Position numbers and translations under genes: made by a program. A model generated the notes under the pieces. The model saw only the letters and a list, made by a program, of their open reading frames with translations. It ran no database searches and was not told the origin of the DNA. A stretch of DNA of 64,000 nt from Vibrio mytili. GTDB taxonomy: Bacteria; Pseudomonadota; Gammaproteobacteria; Enterobacterales; Vibrionaceae. Positions 27,064 to 36,809 of this stretch are shown here, one piece after another. The DNA lies in NCBI RefSeq assembly GCF_000830505.1, contig NZ_JXOK01000004.1:305062-369061 (forward strand), in the 5' to 3' direction. Each line of letters begins with the position of its first letter. Positions within the stretch are counted from its first letter, which is position 1.

Positions 27064-27309
27064 TTGGGACCAGTAAAAACCACCTTAAATGAAGAGACAT
27101 TGACCAATTTAAAGTCAGTCGAATATCAATGGGTAAGGACAATGTATGTCGAGGGTTATAAAGACAACGAAATTAACCATTATATTCAGGCCTGTTTTGG
27201 TGGCGATGATACTTTCGCTAACCTCTTTCGACGTGTAGCACTACAACAAGAGAGTTTATACACGCTGCTGCAATATGTCGGTTGCGCACCTTCCAACCGC
27301 GAGTTTTGA
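27064..27309 (+). CDS. Small hypothetical protein
   Basis: An 81-codon frame starting at TTG (27064). The product is acidic and soluble, with blocks SVEYQWVRTMYVEGYKDNEI and GGDDTFANLFRRVALQQESL that look like amphipathic helices. The composition suggests a real protein, and I have the impression of similar small Vibrio hypotheticals, but no domain is recognised. There is no clear ribosome site before the TTG, and no ATG occurs in frame nearby, so the start is uncertain. Confidence 0.4.
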   Translation: MGPVKTTLNEETLTNLKSVEYQWVRTMYVEGYKDNEINHYIQACFGGDDTFANLFRRVALQQESLYTLLQYVGCAPSNREF

Positions 27310-27436
27310 CCCCTCCTCCGCCCCCTTTTGAATATGACTATTTCTGTGAAGTGATACGCATGGGGGTATGCCGTCTCTATGTAATCCATTGCAAAGTCGT
27401 TAAGCTTATCGTGATATCAAACCAGCCCAAATTGGC

Positions 27437-27463
27437 ATAAAAAAACCTGAGTCTAAACTCAGG
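27437..27463 (-). terminator. Rho-independent terminator, minus strand
   Basis: Complementary arms AACCTGAG and CTCAGGTT with a short loop. On the minus strand the hairpin is followed by seven Ts. It lies about 190 bp past the malG stop, so it is either a second barrier for the mal transcript or the end of an unannotated RNA. Confidence 0.7.
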
Positions 27464-27594
27464 TTATGGTTACAAAAACTGTTAGTGATTGAATCGTAAG
27501 GAACTAAGCTAACAGCCAGCTATGCGTAACGCCAATAAAGCAAGATATTACTGATCGGCGGCCAAACCAAAAGTGTAATATCAATGCTTGGTAT

Positions 27595-27620
27595 AAGGGC
27601 GACCATATGGTCGCCCTTTT
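27595..27620 (-). terminator. Bidirectional hairpin terminator after malG
   Basis: The sequence AAGGGCGACCATATGGTCGC(CCTT) is a perfect palindrome of 24 bases, 38 bases after the malG stop. On the plus strand it is followed by TTTT; on the minus strand by TTATA. Confidence 0.65.
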
Positions 27621-27656
27621 CTAGTTATTCTTGTCAACCTCAACGACCAATTGAGA

Positions 27657-28547
27657 TTATCCTTTCACACCACCAGCGGTTAGACCACCAACCAACCAGC
27701 GTTGCGCAAGTAAGAATACTGCCGTAATTGGTACTGCAGAAAGAACTGCAGCCGCCGCAAAGTCACCCCATAAGTAGTTTTGCGGGTAAAGATATTGCTG
27801 CATACCAACGGCTAATGTGTATGAGTCTACATCAGAAAGTAGGAGTGATGCCACTGGAACTTCACCAATTACCATAATGAAAGACAAGATAAATACCACC
27901 GCCAAGATTGGAACAGACAACGGTAGCAGTACCAGACGGAATGCTTGCCATGGCGTTGCACCGTCAAGCGCAGCCGCTTCTTCAAGTGACGAGTCAATAC
28001 TTTCAAAGTACCCTTTTATGGTCCACACGTGAAGTGCAATGCCACCTAAGTAAGCGAAGATCAAGCCGCCATGTGTGTTCAAACCAAGGAATGGAATGTA
28101 CTGCCCTAACTTATCAAACAGGGCGTAAAGAGCAACCAACGCCAATACCGCTGGGAACATCTGGAAGATCATCATTGCTTTTAGAATGGTGTTCTTACCT
28201 TTAAATTTCATACGAGCAAACGCATAAGCCGATGTTGTGGATAGTGCCACGATCAAAATGGCTGAGATTCCGCCCACTTTAACCGAGTTCCATAACCAAG
28301 TCATCACTGGGAATGGAGGCGGTGTCACCGTGCCATCCGCGTTGGTTACAGAGAAACCTAAAGCGAGCTTCCAGTGATCCAGAGTTGGGTTATCCGGAAT
28401 AAGACTACCCGTTGCAAAGTTACCCTCACGGAATGAAATCGCGATGATCATCAGCAAAGGGAAAATAATTAGTGCTAAGAACGCCCACATAACAATGTGT
28501 GTAGTCAAAACACGATACTTCAATGACTTACCTTGAACTATTGCCAT
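27657..28547 (-). CDS. malG: Maltose/maltodextrin ABC transporter permease MalG
   Basis: A 296-residue inner-membrane permease with six membrane segments. The EAA loop that contacts MalK reads [20 protein letters not shown] near residue 190. The C-terminus [10 protein letters not shown] matches the MalG tail. It pairs with MalF to form the translocation path for maltose and maltodextrins. It lies 11 bp after malF in the malEFG operon and ends in terminators. Confidence 0.96.
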   Translation of the reverse strand: MAIVQGKSLKYRVLTTHIVMWAFLALIIFPLLMIIAISFREGNFATGSLIPDNPTLDHWKLALGFSVTNADGTVTPPPFPVMTWLWNSVKVGGISAILIVALSTTSAYAFARMKFKGKNTILKAMMIFQMFPAVLALVALYALFDKLGQYIPFLGLNTHGGLIFAYLGGIALHVWTIKGYFESIDSSLEEAAALDGATPWQAFRLVLLPLSVPILAVVFILSFIMVIGEVPVASLLLSDVDSYTLAVGMQQYLYPQNYLWGDFAAAAVLSAVPITAVFLLAQRWLVGGLTAGGVKG

Positions 28548-28558
28548 TTTATGTCTCC

Positions 28559-30133
28559 TTAATCTTGAGCTACTTTGGTTACACGGAGGTTGAGAAGCGC
28601 TAACGCCCCCACCAATAGGAAGATCAACGTAGCAACAGCACTTGCTAGACCAAAGTCTTGACCACCAGCACCTTCAAACGCGATTCGGTATGTGTAGCTA
28701 ACCAACAGATCTGTATAACCAGCAGGTTCAGAAGTACCAATCATGTTTGGACCACCACCTGTCAGCAACTGGATAAGTACAAAGTTGTTGAAGTTAAATG
28801 CGAAACTCGCAATCAAAAGAGGTGTTAAAGGTTTAAGCATCATCGGCAAAGTAATGCGTGTAAAGTTGGTTACAAAGTTTGCTCCATCGATAGCAGAAGC
28901 CTCGTATAGATCGTCAGGAATCGCTTTAAGTAGCCCCATACATAAGATCATCATATACGGGAAACCTAACCACGTATTGACAACGAGTATCATGGTTTTT
29001 GCCATGAATGGGTCAGAGAACCAAGCCGGACTGATGCCAAACAGGCCTTCAAGCAACATGTTGATCTCACCGAAGCTTTGGTTGAACAAACCTTTAAAGA
29101 TCAGAATTGAAATAAACGCAGGAACGGCATAAGGCAGTATCAGTAGTAATCGATAGACAGAACGACCTTTTAACTCTTCCCACTGAACAACACTCGCAAG
29201 TACTAAGCCGATAACGAGAGTGAAGACCACCGTGAGTGCTGAGAAAACAATGGTCCAGATAAAGATACTGATAAACGGTTCTTTAATACCATCATCCTTC
29301 CATACACGTTCGAAGTTGTGTGTACCAATACCAACCACAAAACCAGGTGACACACTACTCCCTACGAATTGACCATTTGCGTCGATTGGTTGGTAGTAGC
29401 CCGTATCCATATTCGGACGCAGTGTTTCTTCCGTACGGTTGTTGTAAAGAGCCTCACCATCTTCTTGTAGCGTGTACAATGGAACGACCGCAGCGAACTT
29501 ACGCAGGCCACTCATACGGATATCTCCACCATCTGGTAGGTGAAGATCAACCTCACTCAAAGCGCCACGATTCTGAATAATGGTTTTGATTTGCTCTTTT
29601 TCACCCGTCACTTCTGCGACTGGCTCAAGATCTAAATCTGTTGCTGAAAATCCTTGCAGCTGGAAGTTGGGCGTCGCAAGCAGTTCACCATCTTTTTCAA
29701 CAACCAGTTGATGACCCTGTTCAGTTTTATATAAGGTGAATGGGTAGCTATCCCCACTTTGATAGGTTCTGTCCAAAAGTACCGTTTGTGCACGCTCGAA
29801 AGAAAGCTGATTTTTCGCACTGTAGTTAGTAAATGCTAAGCCTATGGTATACGCCAGCGGGAATAAGATGAATAAGATCATCCCTGCGATACCAGGATAA
29901 ATATAACGATGAGCGTAGGTCTTTTTACTACCAAAAATGTACAGTGCTAGAGCGGTAAGAATAAGAGTAAGTAGTGCAAATGCAATCTCACCACGTGAAT
30001 ACATTAGAATTGTTGCGTAACCATTAATAATGCCGACAGTGCCTAAAAATGCCCATTTGATTAGCACTTTTTTGCTGCTCGGGAGATTGGCTTCAGTTGC
30101 TGTCATAGCTTTTGTACCTTGAACTGACTGCAT
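28559..30133 (-). CDS. malF: Maltose/maltodextrin ABC transporter permease MalF
   Basis: A 524-residue permease. It has the MalF hallmark of extra N-terminal membrane segments and a large periplasmic P2 domain (about residues 105-285) that touches the maltose-binding protein. The C-terminal permease core includes the EAA loop [20 protein letters not shown] near residue 415. It partners MalG and MalK in the inner membrane. The start at 30133 gives [10 protein letters not shown]; Met10 ([10 protein letters not shown]) is an alternative. It is 80 bp after malE. Confidence 0.96.
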   Translation of the reverse strand: MQSVQGTKAMTATEANLPSSKKVLIKWAFLGTVGIINGYATILMYSRGEIAFALLTLILTALALYIFGSKKTYAHRYIYPGIAGMILFILFPLAYTIGLAFTNYSAKNQLSFERAQTVLLDRTYQSGDSYPFTLYKTEQGHQLVVEKDGELLATPNFQLQGFSATDLDLEPVAEVTGEKEQIKTIIQNRGALSEVDLHLPDGGDIRMSGLRKFAAVVPLYTLQEDGEALYNNRTEETLRPNMDTGYYQPIDANGQFVGSSVSPGFVVGIGTHNFERVWKDDGIKEPFISIFIWTIVFSALTVVFTLVIGLVLASVVQWEELKGRSVYRLLLILPYAVPAFISILIFKGLFNQSFGEINMLLEGLFGISPAWFSDPFMAKTMILVVNTWLGFPYMMILCMGLLKAIPDDLYEASAIDGANFVTNFTRITLPMMLKPLTPLLIASFAFNFNNFVLIQLLTGGGPNMIGTSEPAGYTDLLVSYTYRIAFEGAGGQDFGLASAVATLIFLLVGALALLNLRVTKVAQD

Positions 30134-30213
30134 AGGGAACCTGCTAGCGAATAAAGAATAAATATCGGAAAGTAAGGAGGAGTTACCCCCTCCTTAAAAA
30201 GGGTTTGCTAAAT

Positions 30214-31392
30214 TTATTTAACCATTTGTTTTTCAGCATCTGCCAGAGCAGCATCAACGTCTTGACGACCATCAACAATGTTGATTATCGCGTTCTTAGC
30301 TGCGCCCCAGAATGCATTCATTTGTGGAATATTTGGCATAATTTCACCGTTCATCGCATTGTCCATTGTCGCAGCGATGCGCGCGTCAGAGTCAAGTTCA
30401 CTTTGGAAAGACTTAAGTGCAACCGCACCTAATGGCTTGTCATCGTTTACTTTACGTAGGCCATCATTTGTAAGTAGATAGTTTTCTAGGAACTCCACCG
30501 CAAGATCTTTGTTTGGTGACGCAGTACTGATACCTGCTGTTAGAACACCAACAAACGGCTTAGAAGATTGACCTTGGAATTTAGGCAGCGTCGTTACACC
30601 ATAGTTAACACCAGATTTCTCGATGTTACCCCAAGACCACGGACCATTGATGGTCATTGCTGTTGTACCTTGGTTAAATGCAGACTCAGATACTGAGTAA
30701 TCCATATCGGCAGAAATGACTTTCTGATCAACAAGCCCTTTCACAAAATTCATCGCGTCTTTCACGCCTTGTTTTGCAATACCCGCATCTTTTACATCGT
30801 AACCAGAAGAAGTGTATTTAAACGCATAGCCACCATCAGCTGCCATTAGAGGCCAAGTGAAGTACGGTTCTTTCAAGTTCCACATGATCGCAGACTTGCC
30901 GTCTTTCTTCAGCTCTTTGTCTAGCGCCGCGACTTCTTCCCATGTTTTCGGTGGGTTTGGAACCAGGTCTTTGTTGTAGATAAGAGATAAAGATTCAACC
31001 GCAACAGGGTAGCCAATCAATTTGCCATCATAACGAACCGCATCCCATGCAAAATCAACAATACCATCTTGAATGTCTTTAGACGGTTTGATTTCTGCTA
31101 GAAGGCCTGCTTCTGCATAGCCACCGAAACGGTCGTGAGCCCAGAATACGATATCAGGGCCATCACCTGTTGCCGCAGTTTGAGGGAATCTATCTTGTAA
31201 GCCGTCAGGGTGAGCAACAGTGACTTTAATGCCCGTATCTTCTTCGAACTTCTTACCAACTTCCGCAAGACCGTTATAGCCTTTGTCGCCGTTGATCCAG
31301 ATAGTAAGTTGTCCTTCTTCGATGGCAGCATGAGCACCAAACGATCCCAAAGCAACAAGAGTGCCTAGTGCTACAGCGCTTAACTTTTTCAT
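30214..31392 (-). CDS. malE: Maltose/maltodextrin-binding periplasmic protein MalE
   Basis: A 392-residue substrate-binding protein. Signal peptide about residues 1-22 ([20 protein letters not shown]). Mature blocks are those of the maltose-binding protein: [20 protein letters not shown] at the start, [40 protein letters not shown], and [19 protein letters not shown]. It captures maltodextrins for MalFGK2 and may also serve chemotaxis. It is the first gene of malEFG, divergent from malK across a 700-bp region with MalT-type sites. Confidence 0.97.
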   Translation of the reverse strand: MKKLSAVALGTLVALGSFGAHAAIEEGQLTIWINGDKGYNGLAEVGKKFEEDTGIKVTVAHPDGLQDRFPQTAATGDGPDIVFWAHDRFGGYAEAGLLAEIKPSKDIQDGIVDFAWDAVRYDGKLIGYPVAVESLSLIYNKDLVPNPPKTWEEVAALDKELKKDGKSAIMWNLKEPYFTWPLMAADGGYAFKYTSSGYDVKDAGIAKQGVKDAMNFVKGLVDQKVISADMDYSVSESAFNQGTTAMTINGPWSWGNIEKSGVNYGVTTLPKFQGQSSKPFVGVLTAGISTASPNKDLAVEFLENYLLTNDGLRKVNDDKPLGAVALKSFQSELDSDARIAATMDNAMNGEIMPNIPQMNAFWGAAKNAIINIVDGRQDVDAALADAEKQMVK

Positions 31393-31484
31393 GTTCGTAT
31401 CCTTTTTATATTTTTTGATGTAGGGCTAGTCCATTGAGGTTCAGCCGTATTTCGACACATATCATCTAAAATAATCGATAGTGT

Positions 31485-31700
31485 CTCATCCTCCTAATCC
31501 CTACGCCCTTCTAATTATGACGTATTTTCGTGATCTTCCTCTCCACCAACCAGAGACTCAAATCACAAAATGGCCACTTACTGTGACCAATTTCACCTTT
31601 AACCAATGCGAGAATGTGATTTCCGCCCAACTCTTCCCTGGCTCGTCCTTTTTTACTCCTCCCCACCTACTCCCCCCATAATTATTTCGATTGGAGGATG
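31485..31700. promoter_or_regulatory. MalT-type activator boxes in the malE-malK intergenic region
   Basis: Three sequences resemble the MalT box (GGGGAKGAGG, core GGAKGA). GGAGGATGAG is on the minus strand at 31485-31494, pointing to malE and placed about 90 bp before its start. GGGGAGGAG is on the minus strand at 31656-31664. GGAGGATG is on the plus strand at 31693-31700. MalT with maltotriose activates mal promoters at such sites in enterics and vibrios. Assigned by eye. Confidence 0.55.
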
Positions 31701-31804
31701 TCCCAATTCACACAATCTTAGAAACTGCATCCATCCAAGAGTGGATGGTAAGAGCCCTTTTCCAGCAGTGCCTATTCGTTAGGTCCGATTAATCAGGACA
31801 AATA

Positions 31805-31915
31805 ATGAATAAGCCATTTTGTCTTGCTGGTTTGCATTGCCATACGAGTGGAAGTCATTACGCGTGCTGTTTGTGGTTGTTATTTTTCACGGGGGAGACA
31901 GCGCTAGTAATGTAG
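31805..31915 (+). CDS. Possible 36-residue leader peptide upstream of malK
   Basis: ATG at 31805, preceded by CAGGAC about eight bases upstream, opens a 36-codon frame. The product MNKPFCLAGLHCHTSGSHYA and the rest is rich in Cys, His and Leu with a hydrophobic C-terminal third. The frame ends 29 bp before a strong plus-strand terminator and about 180 bp before malK. It might be a leader peptide, a small membrane protein or chance. I do not recognise a family. Confidence 0.25.
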   Translation: MNKPFCLAGLHCHTSGSHYACCLWLLFFTGETALVM

Positions 31916-31943
31916 GGGAAAGAAACTCGTACTTGGCTATGGT

Positions 31944-31992
31944 GGGTGGCACTTTCTAGATACATGTGTCGAAGTGCCACCCTACTTTTCTT
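31944..31992 (+). terminator. Strong plus-strand terminator-like hairpin in the malK leader
   Basis: Perfect 11-base arms GGGTGGCACTT (31944-31954) and AAGTGCCACCC (31972-31982) with a 17-base loop, followed by TACTTTTCTT. It lies between the MalT-type sites and malK, about 100 bp before the malK start. It could end a small RNA or act as an attenuator for malK. Confidence 0.65.
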
Positions 31993-32093
31993 ATCAATCA
32001 CCTTAAACTTACCAATTCCTACTGTTATTGCTCACGACATAATTCATATAATGATGAGTGGTAAATAATAAAAATTGATCGAGGACGAGCTAC

Positions 32094-33210
32094 ATGGCGA
32101 GTGTCACCTTAAAAAATGTTTGTAAAGCGTATGGCGACGTACTGATTTCTAAAAACGTAGACCTGGAAATACACGAAGGTGAATTCGTTGTTTTCGTAGG
32201 CCCATCAGGTTGTGGTAAATCGACCCTTCTGCGTTGTATTGCCGGACTTGAAGACATTACTTCAGGCGATTTATATATTGGTGACGAGCGCATGAATGAT
32301 ATCGAACCATCCAAACGTGGGGTTGGGATGGTCTTTCAATCTTACGCTTTATATCCACATTTAAACTTATATGACAACATGTCTTTTGGTTTGAAACTGG
32401 CAAAGGCAAACAAAGCAGAAATCGACAAACGTGTTGAGCACGCGGCAGAAATTCTGCAACTAGGCCACCTTCTGGAGCGTCAACCCAAAGCGCTTTCAGG
32501 TGGACAACGCCAACGTGTAGCGATTGGTCGTACTCTGGTTTCACAACCCAATGTATTCCTACTAGACGAACCTCTGTCTAACCTAGATGCAGCACTGCGT
32601 GTCAACATGCGCGCTCAAATTACTAAACTCCAACGTCAACTTGGTTGCACCATGATCTACGTAACACACGATCAGGTGGAAGCGATGACGATGGCGGATA
32701 AAATCGTCGTACTAGACGGTGGTTATGTCTCTCAAGTCGTAAACCTCTCGAGCTTTACCACTACCCACAAAACCGCTTCGTGGCTGGCTTTATCGCTCGC
32801 CTAAAATGAACTTTATGAGCGTATTCATCGATGAAGTTGAATCAGAGCGCGTAAAAGTACAACTTTCAAACGGTGTCTCATTCTGGATCCCTGTTGATGG
32901 CACAACCGTTAACCGCGGTGACCGTATGTCTTTGGGTATTCGCCCGGAGCACCTACTCTCTGCTTCTGACGCCGATGCAAGCATTCATGGTGAAGTCATG
33001 ATTGTCGAAAAACTCGGTAACGAAACTCAAGTGTATCTCAACCTCGATGGTGCCGATGCTGATGTCATCTTCCGCCAGCCTGACACGTTAGCGGTCGATA
33101 TTGGTGATAAGTTAGAGATTGGTATTCCGGCCCATCGTTGTCATTTGTTCCACAGCGATGGTCGTGCGTGTCGTCGACTGTTTAAAGAGAACGGTGTAGA
33201 TACCGAATAA
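32094..33210 (+). CDS. malK: Maltose transporter ATPase MalK; frame broken twice (32739 and 32795)
   Basis: The ATP-hydrolysing subunit that powers MalFG and also restrains MalT. Seen in order: Walker [12 protein letters not shown] near residue 36, Q-loop [11 protein letters not shown], signature [13 protein letters not shown], Walker [13 protein letters not shown], and H-loop [14 protein letters not shown]. The first frame stops at 32804. The regulatory OB-type domain continues from 32806 to 33210 in another frame. Two single G losses, at 32739 (GTCGTAAA for GTCGGTAAA) and 32795 (ATCGCTCG for ATCGGCTCG), account for it; restoring both gives [20 protein letters not shown] then SPKMNFMSV and a normal length of about 372 residues. 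Divergent from malEFG; ends at a terminator. Confidence 0.92.
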
Positions 33211-33234
33211 CCTCTCACCGCCACTAATTCACTT

Positions 33235-33269
33235 AATCCCTCTTCTCAATTTAGAAGGGGGATTTTTTT
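33235..33269 (+). terminator. Rho-independent terminator of malK
   Basis: Arms AATCCCTCTTCT (33235-33246) and AGAAGGGGGATT (33253-33264) with one G-T pair and a six-base loop, followed by TTTTT. It lies 25 bp after the malK stop. Confidence 0.9.
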
Positions 33270-33619
33270 ATTCCACACTAAATAATTACCCATCAAAAGC
33301 GACTAAACCCATTAGACCAGATTGAAAATAAACCATAGTCTTTCTATAAAACTATTGTTTTTGGTACTTTTATTCAGTCCTTTCCCTCAAGTATTAGTTT
33401 TTTCCTAAACAGCCAAACTTAGACAAAGGTCTAAATTTCATTCTTATTTCCACTTACCTTAGCAGCGCGAATTTTTACACTTACCATCGAATTATCGTTA
33501 CAAAAATTCAAAGTCATTTAATGGAATGTGTCAGCTCACTAACATTTAAGCGTTAACGACATGGCTACTGAACATTCAGGTTTTTAATGTCAGTGGCATG
33601 TTTGAAGGGAAACTAGATA
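33270..33619. promoter_or_regulatory. Regulatory region upstream of the cps locus
   Basis: About 350 bp of AT-rich DNA between the malK terminator and cpsA. It should carry the cps promoter, which in V. parahaemolyticus responds to CpsR/CpsQ-type and quorum-sensing regulators. I could not assign individual sites. No JUMPstart element and no gene were seen. AAGGGAAA lies just before the cpsA ATG as a ribosome site. Confidence 0.5.
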
Positions 33620-35020
33620 ATGAAACATAAAGGATTGATTCGCTCATACGAAGCGGAATTCGCATTCTTATATCGCATCCTTGATCTCGCGATCATTGTC
33701 ACCTTTATGCTCTTCCTTGTATTACGGGATGCGCATAATTCGATGGACAAAGATTACGTAATATTGTCGTTCGTTGCGGGGATCTCATTTCTTCTAATGG
33801 CAGAGAGTGGCAATCTATACCGCTCTTGGCGCACAAGCTCTTTCCGAGAGCAGTTGTTTATCGTCTGTATTTCTTGGCCAGCAACATCTACTTTGCTGTT
33901 TACGATCCTCTATCTTTCTGAAGTATACCCATTATTTGATCGTAATATTTTAGCGTTGTGGTTTACGGTGACTCCGATACTACTTCTAGCATGGCGCGTG
34001 GTCTTTCGAACAACTTTGGCTTACCTAAGACAAATGGGGTTCAATACTCGAACAGCGATCATCATTGGTCAAACGCCGCATGGTATCACGTTGGCAAACG
34101 AGATCCGGAAAAACAACCAGCATGGTGTCGTATTTGATGGGTTTTATGACGAGCGCTCAATTGACCGACTTCCAAAGTCAGAATATGCCGTACAAGGCTC
34201 TGTCAACGCCGCTCTAGAGAGAGCCAGAAACGGAGAAGTTGATTACGTTTATATTGCGATGCCAATACACGCAAACGAGCGTATCGCATCGCTGCTAAAT
34301 CAGTTCTCTGACACTACAGCCAATACCTATTTAATCCCAGACTTTTTTACCTACAACTTGCTTCACTCGCGCTGGGATCAAATTGGTAATGTCCAGACGC
34401 TCAGTGTATTTGATACGCCATTTGCTGGCATCTCATCTTGGGTAAAACGCTTAGAAGACATTATCTTATCGAGCATTATTTTACTGATGATTTCACCAAT
34501 TTTGCTCGCGATTGCTGTTGGCATTAAGTTGACATCTAAAGGCCCTGTTATTTTCAAACAGCATCGGTATGGTTTAGACGGCCGAAAAATTGCAGTATGG
34601 AAATTCCGCTCTATGACAACGATGGAGCAAGGTGCAACGGTAAAACAAGCAACCAAAAACGATCCGCGGATTACTCCTTTCGGAGGTTTCCTACGTCGCA
34701 CGTCGTTGGACGAACTACCACAGTTCATCAACGTCTTACAAGGTACGATGTCTATCGTTGGACCAAGGCCTCATGCGGTGGCGCATAACGAAGAGTACCG
34801 ACAAATCGTTGACCGTTACATGTTGCGTCACAAAGTGAAACCAGGCATCACTGGTTGGGCACAAATCAATGGTTACCGAGGCGAAACCGATACGCTCGAT
34901 AAAATGGAAAAACGCGTTGAGTTCGATTTGGATTACATCCACCACTGGTCAGTATGGATGGACATCAAAATCATCTTCCTCACTGTATTTAAAGGCTTTA
35001 CCGGTGCAAATGCATATTAA
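33620..35020 (+). CDS. cpsA: Undecaprenyl-phosphate sugar phosphotransferase, first enzyme of the exopolysaccharide (CpsA)
   Basis: A 466-residue polyisoprenyl-phosphate hexose-1-phosphate transferase that loads the first sugar onto the lipid carrier. Four N-terminal membrane segments (about 15-130), a CoA-binding-like central region (RTAIIIGQTPHGITLANEIR) and, after a fifth membrane segment near 275, the catalytic bacterial sugar transferase domain: KQHRYGLDGRKIAVWKFRSM, TSLDELPQFINVLQGTMSIV, GPRPHAVAHNEEYR and GITGWAQINGYRGE. It opens a run of ten plus-strand genes, an operon layout matching V. parahaemolyticus cpsA-J. The sugar is probably glucose or galactose, by family. Confidence 0.92.
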   Translation: MKHKGLIRSYEAEFAFLYRILDLAIIVTFMLFLVLRDAHNSMDKDYVILSFVAGISFLLMAESGNLYRSWRTSSFREQLFIVCISWPATSTLLFTILYLSEVYPLFDRNILALWFTVTPILLLAWRVVFRTTLAYLRQMGFNTRTAIIIGQTPHGITLANEIRKNNQHGVVFDGFYDERSIDRLPKSEYAVQGSVNAALERARNGEVDYVYIAMPIHANERIASLLNQFSDTTANTYLIPDFFTYNLLHSRWDQIGNVQTLSVFDTPFAGISSWVKRLEDIILSSIILLMISPILLAIAVGIKLTSKGPVIFKQHRYGLDGRKIAVWKFRSMTTMEQGATVKQATKNDPRITPFGGFLRRTSLDELPQFINVLQGTMSIVGPRPHAVAHNEEYRQIVDRYMLRHKVKPGITGWAQINGYRGETDTLDKMEKRVEFDLDYIHHWSVWMDIKIIFLTVFKGFTGANAY

Positions 35021-35030
35021 GGCAAATACC

Positions 35031-36263
35031 ATGAAGACGACGACTTCTGCCATTGTTCTGTTCGCATGGTCAAACATAGTCGTTTGGCCGAGTGTTGTAT
35101 TGGCGGATCCGATGGCCTATACAACCGAATCAGGTATCGAGCTCATTCCCCAAGTCAAAGCCTTTTATGAAGGGGATGACAACGTGAATAAAGACGAAGA
35201 AGATGCTCAATCGGTCAACATTTGGGGTATTGAGCCAAGTTTGTTAGTGCGTATTGAACGCAATCAATACCAAGCGAGTTTAACTTATAAATTAAAAGCA
35301 GGATTCTCATCCGATGATAAAAATGACTTCGATGATCACCTGCTTAAATTTAATAACTTCTTTGAGTTTAATCATCGCAACCGCCTTGTTGTCGACTATC
35401 GCTTCAGCGCCCAGCACGAAATCAGGGGTGAGGACATTACCGAAGGCAATGGGGACGCTGTCGATACACCAATTCGCTTCCATAGCAATGATTTGACAAC
35501 CAATTACATATTTGGCTCACAGGGGGCAAAAGGTCGATTCGAATTCGGGCTGGATTACCGTGATAAAACTTATCAAAACTACCGAGAAGGCCTAACCTCA
35601 GCGCCAAATGCGAAGACGAAATACAACGACTTTCGAGCCCCAGAAGCGCACGTGGAGTTTTACTTGAGAGCCACCCCGCAGACCTATTGGCTAGTGGGTA
35701 CTCGACAAATAATTACCGAGTACCAACACCAGAACCCAGCGCTATCGAACAAAGATAATACTACTGGGTTTTATTACACTGGCGCACAATGGGAAGTCAC
35801 GGGCAAAACGCAGGGTATCGCCCGGTTAGGCTATCAAATCAAAGACTTCGACAGCAACGAACGGGAAACCTTTAAAGGCTTCAGCTGGGATATCGGTTTT
35901 GAATGGTCACCTCAAGAGCAAACACTCTTCACGGTAAAAACCACTCAAGCCGCGATCAGTCCAGATCAAGATGGTGATTACAACGTACAAACTCGCTATC
36001 GATTGGACATAAAGCATGACTGGAGTAGCTATTTATCCACGCAGTTGGGGGCGTTGTACCAAGAAGACGATTATACCGGGCTGCTGGCAGGAACCACATC
36101 TAGAGACAGCGAACGTTACTCGCTATTCGCTGGCATCGACTACCAAATTAGGCGCTGGATACTATTGCAGGCCGATTGGAAATATCAAGATAAAACATCT
36201 GAGCGTTCAGGCTATAGCTTTGACCAAAATGTTTGGACTTTAAGCGCTCAATTTTCGCTGTAA
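35031..36263 (+). CDS. cpsB: Outer-membrane beta-barrel protein of the cps locus (putative beta-barrel porin 2 type)
   Basis: A 410-residue protein. I chose the ATG at 35031, ten bases after cpsA, because it begins a signal peptide (MKTTTSAIVLFAWSNIVVWP, cleaved near VLADP); the longer frame from 34869 lies inside cpsA. The mature part is a run of alternating polar/hydrophobic strands with frequent aromatic ends (RLGYQIKDFDSNERETFKGF, SLFAGIDYQIRRWILLQADW) and ends FDQNVWTLSAQFSL with the C-terminal pattern of barrels. Similar proteins accompany exopolysaccharide export systems and may assist outer-membrane passage or surface retention of the polymer. Confidence 0.8.
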   Translation: MKTTTSAIVLFAWSNIVVWPSVVLADPMAYTTESGIELIPQVKAFYEGDDNVNKDEEDAQSVNIWGIEPSLLVRIERNQYQASLTYKLKAGFSSDDKNDFDDHLLKFNNFFEFNHRNRLVVDYRFSAQHEIRGEDITEGNGDAVDTPIRFHSNDLTTNYIFGSQGAKGRFEFGLDYRDKTYQNYREGLTSAPNAKTKYNDFRAPEAHVEFYLRATPQTYWLVGTRQIITEYQHQNPALSNKDNTTGFYYTGAQWEVTGKTQGIARLGYQIKDFDSNERETFKGFSWDIGFEWSPQEQTLFTVKTTQAAISPDQDGDYNVQTRYRLDIKHDWSSYLSTQLGALYQEDDYTGLLAGTTSRDSERYSLFAGIDYQIRRWILLQADWKYQDKTSERSGYSFDQNVWTLSAQFSL

Positions 36264-36275
36264 AAAGGAATTCTA

Positions 36276-36809
36276 ATGAACCCATTAATTAAGTTGATAA
36301 GCTTGGTGTTATTGCTGTTTAGCACAGTTGCAACGGCGGACTCTAATGAACAAGATTATTTGCTCGACACCGGTGATACGATTTCGGTGCAAGTTTATGG
36401 TGAAGAAGACCTCTCCATCTCCAATATACTGATCACATCTGATGGATACTTTGATTACCCATATTTAGGCCGAATTAAAGCTATCCAAAAAACACCTAAG
36501 CAAATCAAAGAGGAAATTGAAGCCGGCTTAAAAGGCGATTACCTCATCAACCCTAAAGTGATGGTGACCATCAATACTTTTCGCTTGTTCTATGTCAACG
36601 GAGAAGTACGGAAACCCGGAGGATTTGAATATCGTCCAGGGTTAACTATTGAAAAAGCCATCGCACTGGCAGGTGGTCTCACAGACAGAGCCTCACGCAA
36701 CAGTATTAATCTAACTAAGCACAAATCCGGTCAAACCATTGAAGGTGTCAACATGCACCTTAACGTTGAACCGGGCGATATTGTATTTATTGATCAAAGC
36801 TTCTTCTAA
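36276..36809 (+). CDS. cpsC: Polysaccharide export outer-membrane protein, short Wza-like (SLBB)
   Basis: A 177-residue periplasmic/outer-membrane protein. Signal peptide about 1-21 (SLVLLLFSTVATA). Then the polysaccharide export domain (DYLLDTGDTISVQVYGEEDL, the PES motif) and one SLBB domain (RLFYVNGEVRKPGGFEYRPG, then TIEKAIALAGGLTDRAS). There is no lipobox Cys, and it lacks the C-terminal transmembrane helix of E. coli Wza, so it is the short form and may need the cpsB barrel to cross the outer membrane. It is 12 bp after cpsB and abuts the tyrosine kinase gene. Confidence 0.9.
   Translation: MNPLIKLISLVLLLFSTVATADSNEQDYLLDTGDTISVQVYGEEDLSISNILITSDGYFDYPYLGRIKAIQKTPKQIKEEIEAGLKGDYLINPKVMVTINTFRLFYVNGEVRKPGGFEYRPGLTIEKAIALAGGLTDRASRNSINLTKHKSGQTIEGVNMHLNVEPGDIVFIDQSFF

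Larger units (their letters stand above)
27310..27656. other. Intergenic region downstream of malG
   Basis: About 350 bp holding two terminators on the malG side, described separately. The 130 bp between them has no recognised gene; a short minus-strand RNA ending at the second terminator is conceivable. Confidence 0.4.

Noticed and set aside
34869..35030. Upstream extension of the cps beta-barrel gene into cpsA
   Set aside because: The extension lies inside the cpsA catalytic domain in another frame; the ATG at 35031 begins a clear signal peptide right after the cpsA stop.
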